Shown piece after piece: positions 33,901-41,514 of a stretch of 64,000 nucleotides of DNA. The stretch is from JADJXV01 sp046328995 (GTDB lineage Bacteria; Bacteroidota; Ignavibacteria; Kapaibacteriales; UBA961), in the NCBI GenBank assembly GCA_046328995.1, contig JAXLVN010000001.1:434001-498000 (forward strand), read 5' to 3'. The first letter of the stretch is position 1. Each line of letters begins with the position of its first letter. The position numbers and the translations under genes are program-made. The notes below the pieces were generated by a model. That model had not been told where the DNA came from. It made no database searches and saw nothing but the letters and a program-made list of their open reading frames with translations.

Positions 33901-36900
33901 TATCAGAAATATAAACGTCCTGTGGTGATCTTCACCGTCGATGACCGGGTGATCAAAACCTCGTTCATGAAAGATGCCAAGAGATTACGCTTCCCTGTTC
34001 CTGAATATGTTGAACAGTCCGATGCAAAAGCAATCTCCCGTCCTGAAAAATACTCAGGACTGTATGATAAATTCAACCCCGATGAGTTATTCGGTGAGGA
34101 TGCCGCAAGCTTTGAGCCGGTAACAGAAGCAAATGCCCTTCTCCAATCGAACACAGGCACAAACCTGCCTGCTGTCTATATGGGTAATTCCAAGACCTTC
34201 AAACTCCGTGACGGTATTAATATTTTCAAATACACGGCGTTGTCGCTCGTGAAAAATTTAGTGCCGCCGGAAATCAAAGCCAAGAAAGATGCAGCCGTGA
34301 ATGCGCTGAAATTCAATGAAGGGTTTTGGAAGAAAATACTCGCTAAAGGTATCGGTGAAATCGAACAAAACCGCTTCGAACAGGTTGGACAGGTGATCTA
34401 TGTGCCACCCGAGAAGAAAGACCGGAAGAAAAAAGAACTCAAAGATGATTGGACCGCAAAGATTCAGAAAGCCGGATTGGATGATACATTCATTCTACAA
34501 CAGAAATTTGCTTCTCTCATCAAAAATATTGACCGTGACAACAAACGTATCGTCATGCCGGAGACTGAAAAAGCCGGATTGAACTACATGGCAATCATTG
34601 ACATACACGAAGCAGCCATTCAGAAAATACTCGTGCAGATTATTAGTAATACTTCGCTCGTGATATTTGATGAAGCGCACAAAATCAAGAATCTTCTTCA
34701 GAATACGGATGTCGATGCAACACGTGCATATTACGCCAAATTGATCACCGACTCCTGCGACCGCGTTCTCTTCGCCACGGCAACTCCCTGCGACCGGCCG
34801 TATGATATTCTCTATCTCAGACGTGCAGGATTGTTTCAGGGTGATGATGACTTTGAAACGAAAATGGGCAGCTTGGGCATTGAATATGTGCAGCCAAAGA
34901 AAAACAGTGACGGGCAGATCGTTCGTAAAGGTAAGTGGTCTATTTCAAAACAAGATGATGATGAAGTTCGTGCGATTATAAATTTCAGAATGGCGCAATT
35001 ATTCGCCTTCATCGTGCGACGTGGCTGTATGATTCGCCGGGAAATTCAATACACCAATCTGACCGCGAAATTTGTCGATGTGATTGTACCGGAAGCCGTG
35101 CGTGGTGAACTCCAAGCAATCACCGACAGCGTGACAAAAATGGACGGTAACGGTAGAATGAAAATCGAAAAACTCAAGCAGATGCAGCGCCACCTCGAAC
35201 ACATGGAGGCCTATAAAATCGACGAAACGATTGAAATCACCAAACGCGAAGTTCGGGAAGGTCGCTCAGTGATTATCTTCACTAATTATGTTGATGAAGG
35301 CGACGAACCCCGCGCTGAAGATGACTCCATGAAGCTTGGTACAGTTCGAATACTCAAAAACCGTTTAGCCAAAGTCTTTGGTGAGGATGCGGTTGGCGTT
35401 CTTGTGTCCGCCACTCCCGGTTATGAAGATTACCGGCGATTAGAAAACGTAGAAGACTTCCAAACCGGTAAACGCCGTATCTTAATTGGTACCATTACCT
35501 CGGGTGGAACAGGGGTGAACCTCGATGATACAGCCGGTAATGCGCCACGAACAGTAATTATTATGACCGCTCCCCTTTCGTTTATCAATGTGATGCAAGG
35601 AATTGGGCGAGTTGTCCGCGCGAATTCTGCTAGTCGTAGCCGTGTCTATTTTCTTTTTGCCAAAACAGACAATCCGATTATTAAGAATAGATCTATCGCT
35701 ATCGAATCCTGGCTTAAACGTTTGATTGGGTATAAGTTCAGCACTCTCAAAGCAGCTGTAGAGGGCGAAATAGGTACGATCGACCCCACGACGGTTGAAC
35801 GTATGGAAGCAGGCGGCGCGGAGGCGGTAGCCACGAGCGTTGAGGAAACGTCCGACACTCCCAACAAGCATTCTCTCTATACTCAAAAGGAAAAGTCCGT
35901 CAAAGGGTGGAATTTACCGAGCAGGTTGCCGCTTGCTGTCGAACGCTACGGCAATTCTCGGGCGCATACCGTCATCATTAAAGGGAAATCAAAGGCGGAT
36001 CTTGAGGGCTGGGCGAAGGCAAATCAGGAGTTTATTGACAAGTGGCAGCTGACCAAGAATGTTGATTCCGGCTATCAGGTGTATAACGGAACGCACTACG
36101 GCCGTGCTTTTGTAACGGCTGACAGTAAAAACTGGCAGGAGTCGTATGATGTATGGAATGCGCTCTTGAATATCGTCAAACAAGAAGATGCACGGTATTT
36201 GAACAATCAAACGGCGCAGTTCGCTATTGGTGAACATGTCGTTGCTACGACCGATGTACTCTCCGTTAATGCTCAAGCCGGTGCTTCGGGTTCGGTTATT
36301 AGCATGATGCCAATCATTATCGGCAGAAATAAGAGCGGTGATATTCATAGCTATGAATATGATGTCGAATTCGATGGAAGAATTGCTAACAACCTGCAAC
36401 CATGGCAGATACGAAGCATCTTAGAAGTCGTAGTGCCTCCTACAGTGTCGAAATATCAAAAGAATGATGTGCATTATGACGTAAGCACTGATGCACGTGG
36501 AACTGCCTATTACAACTACATTATCATCTTGAATGTCGTCGTTGTGGAGAATGCGTTTGTCTATGAAATCGGGTACGATTTTCATCTTACGAAAGATGTA
36601 TTTGAACGGAAAATTATGCCGGGCAACAGAAACCATTACGGCGTGAAACAGCAAACAGGCGAAGAAGTCATGCGTCGAATTCGTGAGAGTCGATTGGAAA
36701 TATATAACCGAAGTGAATCCGGACTCGGTGATGCTGGACGCACTATGCGTACCGGTCTCATCCCCACGTTTCGCTCGAAGAATCTCAGCACAAGAATCAA
36801 AGAAAACCCCTATTTAAAAGCAAGTAATTGCACAGACTTGAATGATATCGAAGCTGCCTGCGATTCGTTGCGCGAACTCGACGATGAATTCGGCGCTGAC

Positions 36901-37674
36901 AACCAAACTCTCCTCAATATTTGGGCGCGAATATTCGAACGGAAGAAAATACTAGAGAATAAAGAACGGCAATTAGAAGGACTACCACCATCAACACAGA
37001 CTATGGAAGAACAAGAAGTAGAGCTCACGCCGGCAGATTTAGGGTTTTATGACCATACTACGATTATGGCTATCACACCGAACTTCATACCGCTCAACCG
37101 AACACAGCTATTATTAGAGAAAATTGCCAAGCCCTTTCGTATGATGATTTGGGGTCGGCAAGGTTCGGGTAAGTCGTCACTTGCCTTGATGTTCGCTGAG
37201 GATGTCAGTCATTACGGCAAAACGCTCTGCGTCCTAACCGACGAAAAAACCATATCCGGTAGAATCGGTCAGACGATCGGCCGGCTGAATATCAATGCAA
37301 AGAATATACTCTTCAATGATCGCATGGATTACTCTCGGTTACGTGAATTTCTGACGAAAAACGCTCAGATTGAATATGTAGTAATCGACAGTATCAACGA
37401 GCTCAACGTACCGGAGCAATCCATCGTTGACCTGATGAATGATTACGCAGAGGTCTCCTTTGTCTTTGTCTGCCAATCGACGAAGGACGGTAAAAACCAC
37501 AGTTCTTTTGGCAACCTTGCCTACAAAGTCGATACAGAAATCACGGTAGAGAATCTCAAAGCCATAGCGAGAAAACATCGTGACGGGCGCACCGGGATAG
37601 AATTCTCGATCTTGGACAAGCGAGCGCAGCGCCAGGTTAAAAAAGAGATCACGCTCAATGGCTTCAAACTATAA
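30994..37674 (+). CDS. 2226-aa fusion: ParB-like, DNA methyltransferase, strawberry-notch-type helicase, RecA-like ATPase
   Basis: Domains in order: a repeat module (2-60); a ParB/DdrB-like region (about 70-170, with S-H-N-P-T-N-F and G-G-N-G-R-T-M-M); a second copy of the repeat module (450-510); an N6-adenine methyltransferase (L-E-P-S-A-G-K-G 686-693, N-P-P-F 761-764); a superfamily 2 helicase (G-T-G-T-G-K-T 953-959, D-E-A-H 1226-1229, Q-G-I-G-R-V-V-R near 1535) with strawberry-notch-like C-terminal motifs; and a RecA/RadA-like ATPase (G-R-Q-G-S-G-K-S 2054-2061, V-V-I-D-S near 2130). Such giants occur in phages and mobile elements, combining replication, modification and perhaps anti-restriction. 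The RecA-like tail is unusual. The ribosome site AAAGGA precedes ATG 30994. Confidence 0.88.
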   Translation: MLSDFNDDRNQFNELIDGYTGLVSLLTRDEVLTLNAAMALGAEFFKVDKALPIPPLVLIRGNSTSIETPQRSIDAFYSIVELDDLIPSHNPTNFTTDNRYPLKCQQRDYTRDAREQFKVTSGADHFNSKFVINDAPTATDGAPIITNQGFVLGGNGRTMMMKLLPDRKFDSEYSTRLAVQYRYFGFTQEQYDSFKKPVLVRAVNVNIKECSLYSNILNQNLTQEIDITTKTVSFARQLTDRDVELIGGLFEEYEGDTLASMLSTPKVVRKLQEIFRQAEIITAQNTPKWLESSDVFTSEGKATIEGILLGVILDDKELIEAARSFTEKFIRTLPLLLRMRRVGGEWNMTRDIIAVIRLESARRASKMNLHDFLTQVSFDRPAVSPKEELIWKVVSENSWLKWKNFLLRYVVMGEEAMNQLKSYGGFFNEQLTPLQAIERLTSKQGLSGTLSDYHDDQSAFYEIYKMYTELSPLLTSDEISTLNEAMALGIEYYELGNLSLPSAPSKLKRANELDKHVPELHPNHAPTITHKYSLAQYAEIVESVFIAQKLTEQESILAQLQRDLEEWENIPADEVRPMREWTALAKEKRVGYRGKRDAADTIISAIKKNQWNYADSTMDDETRHLINVAYNETNGTPTQEQINNYIEVLEHTSFDKVKNLDYYPTPPDIVARMIAKAELAYAHNVLEPSAGKGNIVDAIRWQFPELRIDVCELAEHNRKILELKGYHVLHGNFLELGVTGRTAKGIPIINPALQYDRIVMNPPFQNGTDWAHIHHAYKLLKPNGILVALAPANSYLSNSRDATERRLFIEEENAGTIEVIPAAEYNRNLEFTKLTIDIALITLTKASAIVSTSSPSQTLDFELDSKYQELPKTGEFSVPERTAAHIDMEFVKPKVVVAQEHLVPPQSSVDDYVAEINTPKPFGLFDYQQFGCNLAIKALCHSNTGNGFLLADGTGTGKTTEMLTIAAYTYQKYKRPVVIFTVDDRVIKTSFMKDAKRLRFPVPEYVEQSDAKAISRPEKYSGLYDKFNPDELFGEDAASFEPVTEANALLQSNTGTNLPAVYMGNSKTFKLRDGINIFKYTALSLVKNLVPPEIKAKKDAAVNALKFNEGFWKKILAKGIGEIEQNRFEQVGQVIYVPPEKKDRKKKELKDDWTAKIQKAGLDDTFILQQKFASLIKNIDRDNKRIVMPETEKAGLNYMAIIDIHEAAIQKILVQIISNTSLVIFDEAHKIKNLLQNTDVDATRAYYAKLITDSCDRVLFATATPCDRPYDILYLRRAGLFQGDDDFETKMGSLGIEYVQPKKNSDGQIVRKGKWSISKQDDDEVRAIINFRMAQLFAFIVRRGCMIRREIQYTNLTAKFVDVIVPEAVRGELQAITDSVTKMDGNGRMKIEKLKQMQRHLEHMEAYKIDETIEITKREVREGRSVIIFTNYVDEGDEPRAEDDSMKLGTVRILKNRLAKVFGEDAVGVLVSATPGYEDYRRLENVEDFQTGKRRILIGTITSGGTGVNLDDTAGNAPRTVIIMTAPLSFINVMQGIGRVVRANSASRSRVYFLFAKTDNPIIKNRSIAIESWLKRLIGYKFSTLKAAVEGEIGTIDPTTVERMEAGGAEAVATSVEETSDTPNKHSLYTQKEKSVKGWNLPSRLPLAVERYGNSRAHTVIIKGKSKADLEGWAKANQEFIDKWQLTKNVDSGYQVYNGTHYGRAFVTADSKNWQESYDVWNALLNIVKQEDARYLNNQTAQFAIGEHVVATTDVLSVNAQAGASGSVISMMPIIIGRNKSGDIHSYEYDVEFDGRIANNLQPWQIRSILEVVVPPTVSKYQKNDVHYDVSTDARGTAYYNYIIILNVVVVENAFVYEIGYDFHLTKDVFERKIMPGNRNHYGVKQQTGEEVMRRIRESRLEIYNRSESGLGDAGRTMRTGLIPTFRSKNLSTRIKENPYLKASNCTDLNDIEAACDSLRELDDEFGADNQTLLNIWARIFERKKILENKERQLEGLPPSTQTMEEQEVELTPADLGFYDHTTIMAITPNFIPLNRTQLLLEKIAKPFRMMIWGRQGSGKSSLALMFAEDVSHYGKTLCVLTDEKTISGRIGQTIGRLNINAKNILFNDRMDYSRLREFLTKNAQIEYVVIDSINELNVPEQSIVDLMNDYAEVSFVFVCQSTKDGKNHSSFGNLAYKVDTEITVENLKAIARKHRDGRTGIEFSILDKRAQRQVKKEITLNGFKL

Positions 37675-37709
37675 CAACCTATTTTTATTCACACTTTCGG
37701 AGAACTCTT

Positions 37710-37952
37710 ATGTGTAATTGTCCAAGCTGTCAAGCTCAAAATGCCGGAATGAACGGTCTCAGCGGTTGTAATTGCCAGCAACAACCAACATCCATGAATG
37801 GATTAGATGGTATTGCACTCGACTTCACGGGTGCAATCACCGGCGCACTCATCGGTGCGGCAGTGAGCTATGTCGCAGGTTGGGATTGGAAGGTCGGCGC
37901 AGGTGTTGGTGCGGTGACTGCGGGGTTTGTATTGCCTAGTATGTCGAGTTGA
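37710..37952 (+). CDS. Small Cys/Gly membrane protein with two GLxG motifs
   Basis: 80 residues behind a strong ribosome site (TTCGGAG), the same as at the candidate capsid gene. The N-terminus has C-x-C-x2-C and C-x-C pairs and both M-N-G-L-S-G (14-19) and M-N-G-L-D-G (29-34). The C-terminal half is a glycine-zipper hydrophobic segment (I-T-G-A-L-I-G-A-A-V, V-G-A-G-V-G-A-V-T-A-G-F-V). It should insert in a membrane as a hairpin. It links the replication end of the element to the structural genes through the shared motif. Function unknown. Confidence 0.6.
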   Translation: MCNCPSCQAQNAGMNGLSGCNCQQQPTSMNGLDGIALDFTGAITGALIGAAVSYVAGWDWKVGAGVGAVTAGFVLPSMSS

Positions 37953-38364
37953 TCTAAACTACTCTTACCAAGGAACAGCTTTTAAAATGAGGATTATAAA
38001 TGGCTTTCTATCAGGAGTGACGCATTACATGAAAAAGTCCTCCTCTGCGTGAGGTGTTTGAATTCAGATTCGTAAAAAGCACTAGAATGAGCACGTTATT
38101 GCACTCAGGTACATAGTAATGTCACTCAGCCATCATGTTAAGTTATGCATATCAAACATGTCTTAAAAGATGCTTTAAACGTGCTTAAATTAACAAATAA
38201 ATAAAAATAATGTTGAGGAATTGCGTCAATTGCTGTAATTTTGGCTTAAAAAGATGTAGTATTCTGTAGCTTTTCTGTATTATGTTGGTGCATTTTATAT
38301 AAAAATTCCGTAAAAATCAGTCTGAAAAATTAATTTAAACAATTAATTTAACGGAAGTAATTCT
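37953..38364. other. Spacer after the element, holding the left 21-bp direct repeat
   Basis: About 410 AT-rich bases with no convincing gene. It contains the left copy of the 21-bp direct repeat (38098-38118) and, just before 38365, the promoter and ribosome site GGAAG for the next gene. Confidence 0.5.
38098..38118 (+). repeat. Left copy of 21-bp direct repeat flanking a three-gene island
   Basis: Reads ATTGCACTCAGGTACATAGT plus A. The right copy at 40300-40320 differs only at the ninth base (C versus G). Both lie in the same orientation on either side of three genes. Confidence 0.75.
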
Positions 38365-39090
38365 ATGACTAGAAAATTGCCTGACTCAATTAATCCTTGC
38401 CCTATTACAGAAGCTATAATTGAGATTCGTTTTGAAACAGATACCCCTTCGAGTGTAATAGCTGGAAGAATTTATGGTTTGTTACTGGAATTTGGATTTG
38501 AAACTACTGAAGTTTTACCTACCGCCTATATGCCTGAAGAGTTTCGCAAGCAGATTGGAGATTTCAAATACCTGCCTCACCAAAAAGTCTTTGGTGATGG
38601 ATTTATTTATCAAGTTGGACCACAGATGTTTTCATTTAGTGCTGTTGGAGATTATCCGGGGTGGGAAATTTTCAAACTAGAGACAAAGAAGATATTTGAT
38701 ATTATACTCTTTAGCACTAACTTGGTTCAAAAGGTCACTCGATTAGCCATTAGGTATATTAGCATATTTAATAGAGATGTGTTTCCCGAGCTAGACGTAA
38801 TTTTTAATATTGGTGGTGATGATTGCAGGAAACAAACTACTTTTATTCGAACTCATATCGTTGAAAATAGCTCAAACGTCACTCTGACTTTAAACAATGG
38901 AATCGTAAATAATCAGGATAATTCTCCTGGTATGTTAATTGATATTGACATCGAGCGAACTACAGATTTAAGCGATTTTAATGATAACTACATAGCATTT
39001 CTTGATAAAATGCATCAGACTGAGAAAGAAACTTTTTTCAAATTGCTACCGGATGAATTTGTTCAGACCCTTAACCCCAAATACCCCTAA
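38365..39090 (+). CDS. TIGR04255-like family protein
   Basis: The N-terminus (L-P-D-S-I-N-P-C-P-I-T-E-A, then I-E-I-R-F-E) is the characteristic opening of TIGR04255 proteins, which run about 240-270 residues; this one has 241. The remainder is alternating beta strands and helices with R-L-A-I-R-Y-I near residue 130. The family's function is not established; members are often found in small accessory operons. It is AT-rich, has a ribosome site GGAAG, and starts a three-gene unit with gaps of 25 and 17 bases. Confidence 0.65.
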   Translation: MTRKLPDSINPCPITEAIIEIRFETDTPSSVIAGRIYGLLLEFGFETTEVLPTAYMPEEFRKQIGDFKYLPHQKVFGDGFIYQVGPQMFSFSAVGDYPGWEIFKLETKKIFDIILFSTNLVQKVTRLAIRYISIFNRDVFPELDVIFNIGGDDCRKQTTFIRTHIVENSSNVTLTLNNGIVNNQDNSPGMLIDIDIERTTDLSDFNDNYIAFLDKMHQTEKETFFKLLPDEFVQTLNPKYP

Positions 39091-39115
39091 ATTCTGTATT
39101 TAAAGGAACTATTTT

Positions 39116-39646
39116 ATGGCAACGACAGACACACCTGCCCAATTGCGTCCTAAATATTCTGAAGTTAGGATTGCATCTACAAACTATAACGGACAGTTAA
39201 TCGAAAAATTAAATGCCTTGGTTGGTTCAAATCAAAGAGTGGCTGAGCGCATACCATCAAACGCAGACTTACGGTTGCACAGCAATGCAAAAATCATGCT
39301 CGGTGTTGATGGGCAAAAACGCTTCAATTCTTTTTGCGATGAAAAGGCTGGTTGGAATTTCGGTGAAGGTGAGCCGTTGTCAACTACCGCTACCAACCAC
39401 TTCAATCTTTTTTGTTCATTGGTTGAAGAATCATTGGTTGAAACTTTACAAACTAAAGTAAGTTTGTTTATGGGTAACGAAGGAAGTTTAGAAATTTCAT
39501 GGAGAAATGGCGCATCTCAGTTATTTAACATTGAATTTTTTGATGATCGAATAGAGTATTATTTTGAGGTTTCTGGAGCCGAAGGTACAATCAATCCCAA
39601 TGAAATTAGAGCCTTTGTTCGAGAAACAATGAAATTACATGCATAA
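39116..39646 (+). CDS. Second gene of the island, unknown (176 aa)
   Basis: Soluble protein with a helical N-terminal half and a C-terminal beta sheet (L-E-I-S-W-R-N-G, I-E-Y-Y-F-E-V-S-G). No motif recognised. Clear ribosome site AAAGGA. Always likely to be expressed with the TIGR04255-like gene, so it may be a partner in a two- or three-component accessory system. Confidence 0.6.
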   Translation: MATTDTPAQLRPKYSEVRIASTNYNGQLIEKLNALVGSNQRVAERIPSNADLRLHSNAKIMLGVDGQKRFNSFCDEKAGWNFGEGEPLSTTATNHFNLFCSLVEESLVETLQTKVSLFMGNEGSLEISWRNGASQLFNIEFFDDRIEYYFEVSGAEGTINPNEIRAFVRETMKLHA

Positions 39647-39663
39647 TACCATAGGACAGATTA

Positions 39664-40203
39664 ATGATTAAAGCCCCTCATTCCGAAATTACCAACGATG
39701 AAAAAGTAGGTAGGGCTATTCATAAAAATTCATATGATTCCGAAAAAAAGGAATTTTCTTACCATATTTGGGATAAAAAGGGAAATACATCGGTTAGTAG
39801 GTTGCAAGTATTAAGTTTACAGGAAATTCGGGAAATATGGATTCAGATGCTTCATGAACCACCAGTAAAAGACTTAGCGTTTATCTTGTTGTTTTCTAAA
39901 GATGACCTTCAGGCTGCTATTCATGGGAATGCAGAGTATCGAAGTGTGCAATTTGATTTAGTCCCTGATCCTTGTTGTGTTCAGGATCACTACAAAAAAT
40001 TTTCTAAAGAAGAATGTACAAATACTTGTCCTTACAATACGCAGCAACTTCACTGCCCTGTTGCTTCAGGTATATCTTCTCACCCATGTGTGAGGAACTA
40101 TGCTCATGCCTTAGTTGTAACAAAAATATCAAGAGGATTGGCTAATACTTTAAATCGATACCTTGCTTCTAAAGAAAATATTCATTCTTTGAGTGAAGGA
40201 TAA
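39664..40203 (+). CDS. Third gene of the island, Cys-rich unknown (179 aa)
   Basis: The product has a beta/alpha N-terminal domain and a cysteine/histidine-rich part at about 100-145 (D-P-C-C-V, C-T-N-T-C-P-Y, H-C-P-V, H-P-C-V) that could bind zinc. No membrane segment. It ends the operon and is followed by a strong terminator. No family recognised. Confidence 0.6.
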   Translation: MIKAPHSEITNDEKVGRAIHKNSYDSEKKEFSYHIWDKKGNTSVSRLQVLSLQEIREIWIQMLHEPPVKDLAFILLFSKDDLQAAIHGNAEYRSVQFDLVPDPCCVQDHYKKFSKEECTNTCPYNTQQLHCPVASGISSHPCVRNYAHALVVTKISRGLANTLNRYLASKENIHSLSEG

Positions 40204-40254
40204 ACCTGTTAACTTCTAAGCTAACATGCTGTTAGATTTTCCACCGATAGAATT

Positions 40255-40281
40255 AAGCCCTCAATGTGAGGGCTTTTTTTT
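40255..40281 (+). terminator. Intrinsic terminator of the three-gene island
   Basis: A perfect 9-bp stem, AAGCCCTCA with TGAGGGCTT, a 3-base loop and a run of eight T follow the third gene. It lies about 20 bases before the right 21-bp repeat. Confidence 0.9.
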
Positions 40282-40299
40282 GCTCTTAGGTAAGTAGAA

Positions 40300-40320
40300 A
40301 TTGCACTGAGGTACATAGTA
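40300..40320 (+). repeat. Right copy of 21-bp direct repeat flanking a three-gene island
   Basis: Matches the copy at 38098-38118 in 20 of 21 positions, same orientation. Distance between copies is 2.2 kb, enclosing exactly three genes and their terminator. Confidence 0.75.
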
Positions 40321-40389
40321 TTATAAATGAGAAGTTATATTAATTACATAACACCTTGATACTATTCCAGTCTTCAATTTCCCCTTCAA

Positions 40390-41290
40390 CCAATCACCCT
40401 ACCATCTCCCAAAAAACCTCTTCTTCGAATAAAGCCTTGCAATTATTATTCATTAACGCAACGTAACCGAAACCATACATTGAGTTAGAATCACTTTCTA
40501 CCATCTTACTCACGCTTCCTGCAATGTCAGGTATGGCTTCAACTACGTTAAGTGCAGCTTCAACAATTTTATGATTACCTTCTACCATTTTCGTGAAACT
40601 CGCATTCAGCGTTTGGTTAGACGTCTATCATGGTAGTCGTACCTCCCACTATCTTAGGCACGACATCTACCATTTTATGAGCGACCTCTACTATGGTAGT
40701 GGTGGCTTCGACCATCTTAGTGGAACTCCCGTTGTGCGTTAGAAGTACTCTCTACCATTTTAGTTGCCGAGCTTGGAGCGTTAGAAATAGAGTTTTTGTG
40801 TGTTTGGAAAGGAGTTTTTGGTGTTAGTGAAGGACTTTTCTGATACAGAATAGAATGGATTTTTGTTTGAAGGATGGATTGGTGGCGTTTGTGGTGGGTG
40901 TGGGTCTATTAGTTTTCTGGAAAGTTTCGTTTGGCGGGACTGGTGGTTTACTTTCACCGAAACGTGTGGTTTACTTTCACCGAAATACGTGGTATACTTT
41001 GAACGGAATGTGCAGTTTAGTTGCACTTTCTACCAGTTTAAAAACACTTTCTACCAGTTTAAAAACACTTTCTACCAGTTTAAAAACACTTTCTACCAGT
41101 TTAAAAACACTTTCTACCAGTTTAAAAACATTCCCGTTGTGCGTTAGTGGTGACTTCTACCAGTTTAGTGGCAACTTCTACCAGTTTAGTGGCAACTTCT
41201 ACCGGTTTAGTGGCAACTTCTACCGGTTTAGTGACAACTTCTACCAGTTTAGTGACAATTTCTACCAGTTTAGTGGAGCTCTTGTTGTGC
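40390..41290 (-). repeat. Heptad-coding 21-bp minisatellite region
   Basis: Two regular arrays, five units at 41026-41130 (CTTTCTACCAGTTTAAAAAC plus A) and six at 41154-41279 (CTTCTACCAGTTTAGTGGCA plus A), plus more degenerate units at about 40540-40770. All have a period of 21 bases. A boundary block CCCGTTGTGCGTTAG occurs at 40728-40742 and 41133-41147, with a variant at about 41282. On the minus strand each unit codes for a heptad (K-L-V-E-V-A-T or K-L-V-E-S-V-F), and the boundary codes for T-N-A-Q-R-E. Frameshifts interrupt the reading, and a 64-residue minus-strand frame (40394-40588) retains M-V-E-type heptads. It looks like a decayed or variable repeat gene. Confidence 0.8.
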
Positions 41291-41514
41291 GTTTGTATTG
41301 GCAGCTATCTCTGTTTGTGCAGTGTTCAGAACGTTAGAAAAGTGGTTCTGGTGCGTTGACCATGGAGTTTGAGGGATTTGTAAATGGCTTTGGTAGATTT
41401 GGTGGATTGGAGTTTTGTACTGGGGAGGAGGTGGGGAGTTTGCGGTGGGGGCTGGGACTTTTTTTCCTAAGTGCCAGTATCCTTTCATTTTAACATATGG
41501 TTAAATTGTTGAAC

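Larger units (their letters stand above)
12312..37952 (+). mobile_element. Virus-like element, probably a tail-less membrane-containing phage or its remnant
   Basis: Thirty-one genes on one strand, most with overlaps or gaps below 70 bases. Contents: many short transmembrane proteins, three beta-rich candidate capsid proteins, a fibre with Asp-box repeats, a transglutaminase-like protein, a lytic transglycosylase, two CHAP-like hydrolases, holin- and spanin-like proteins, a DUF2958 protein and a 2226-aa ParB/methylase/helicase/RecA fusion. This mix of virion, lysis and replication functions is that of a phage. Missing from it are terminase, portal, tail tube, tape measure and integrase. Limits are set by the first and last gene of the run and are not proven by attachment repeats. 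A conjugative or vesicle-type element is less likely because no transfer proteins are seen. Confidence 0.7.

Noticed and set aside
37953..38364. Attachment site of the virus-like element
   Set aside because: The only repeat here pairs with one at 40.3 kb and not with any sequence near 12 kb.
41026..41279. CRISPR-like array
   Set aside because: The units are contiguous 21-mers with no unique spacers and no cas genes nearby.
40855..41359. Plus-strand frames of 70-160 residues across the minisatellite
   Set aside because: They arise because a 21-base repeat stays open in several frames. The minus-strand heptads make more sense as protein, and flanking plus-strand sequence is low quality.
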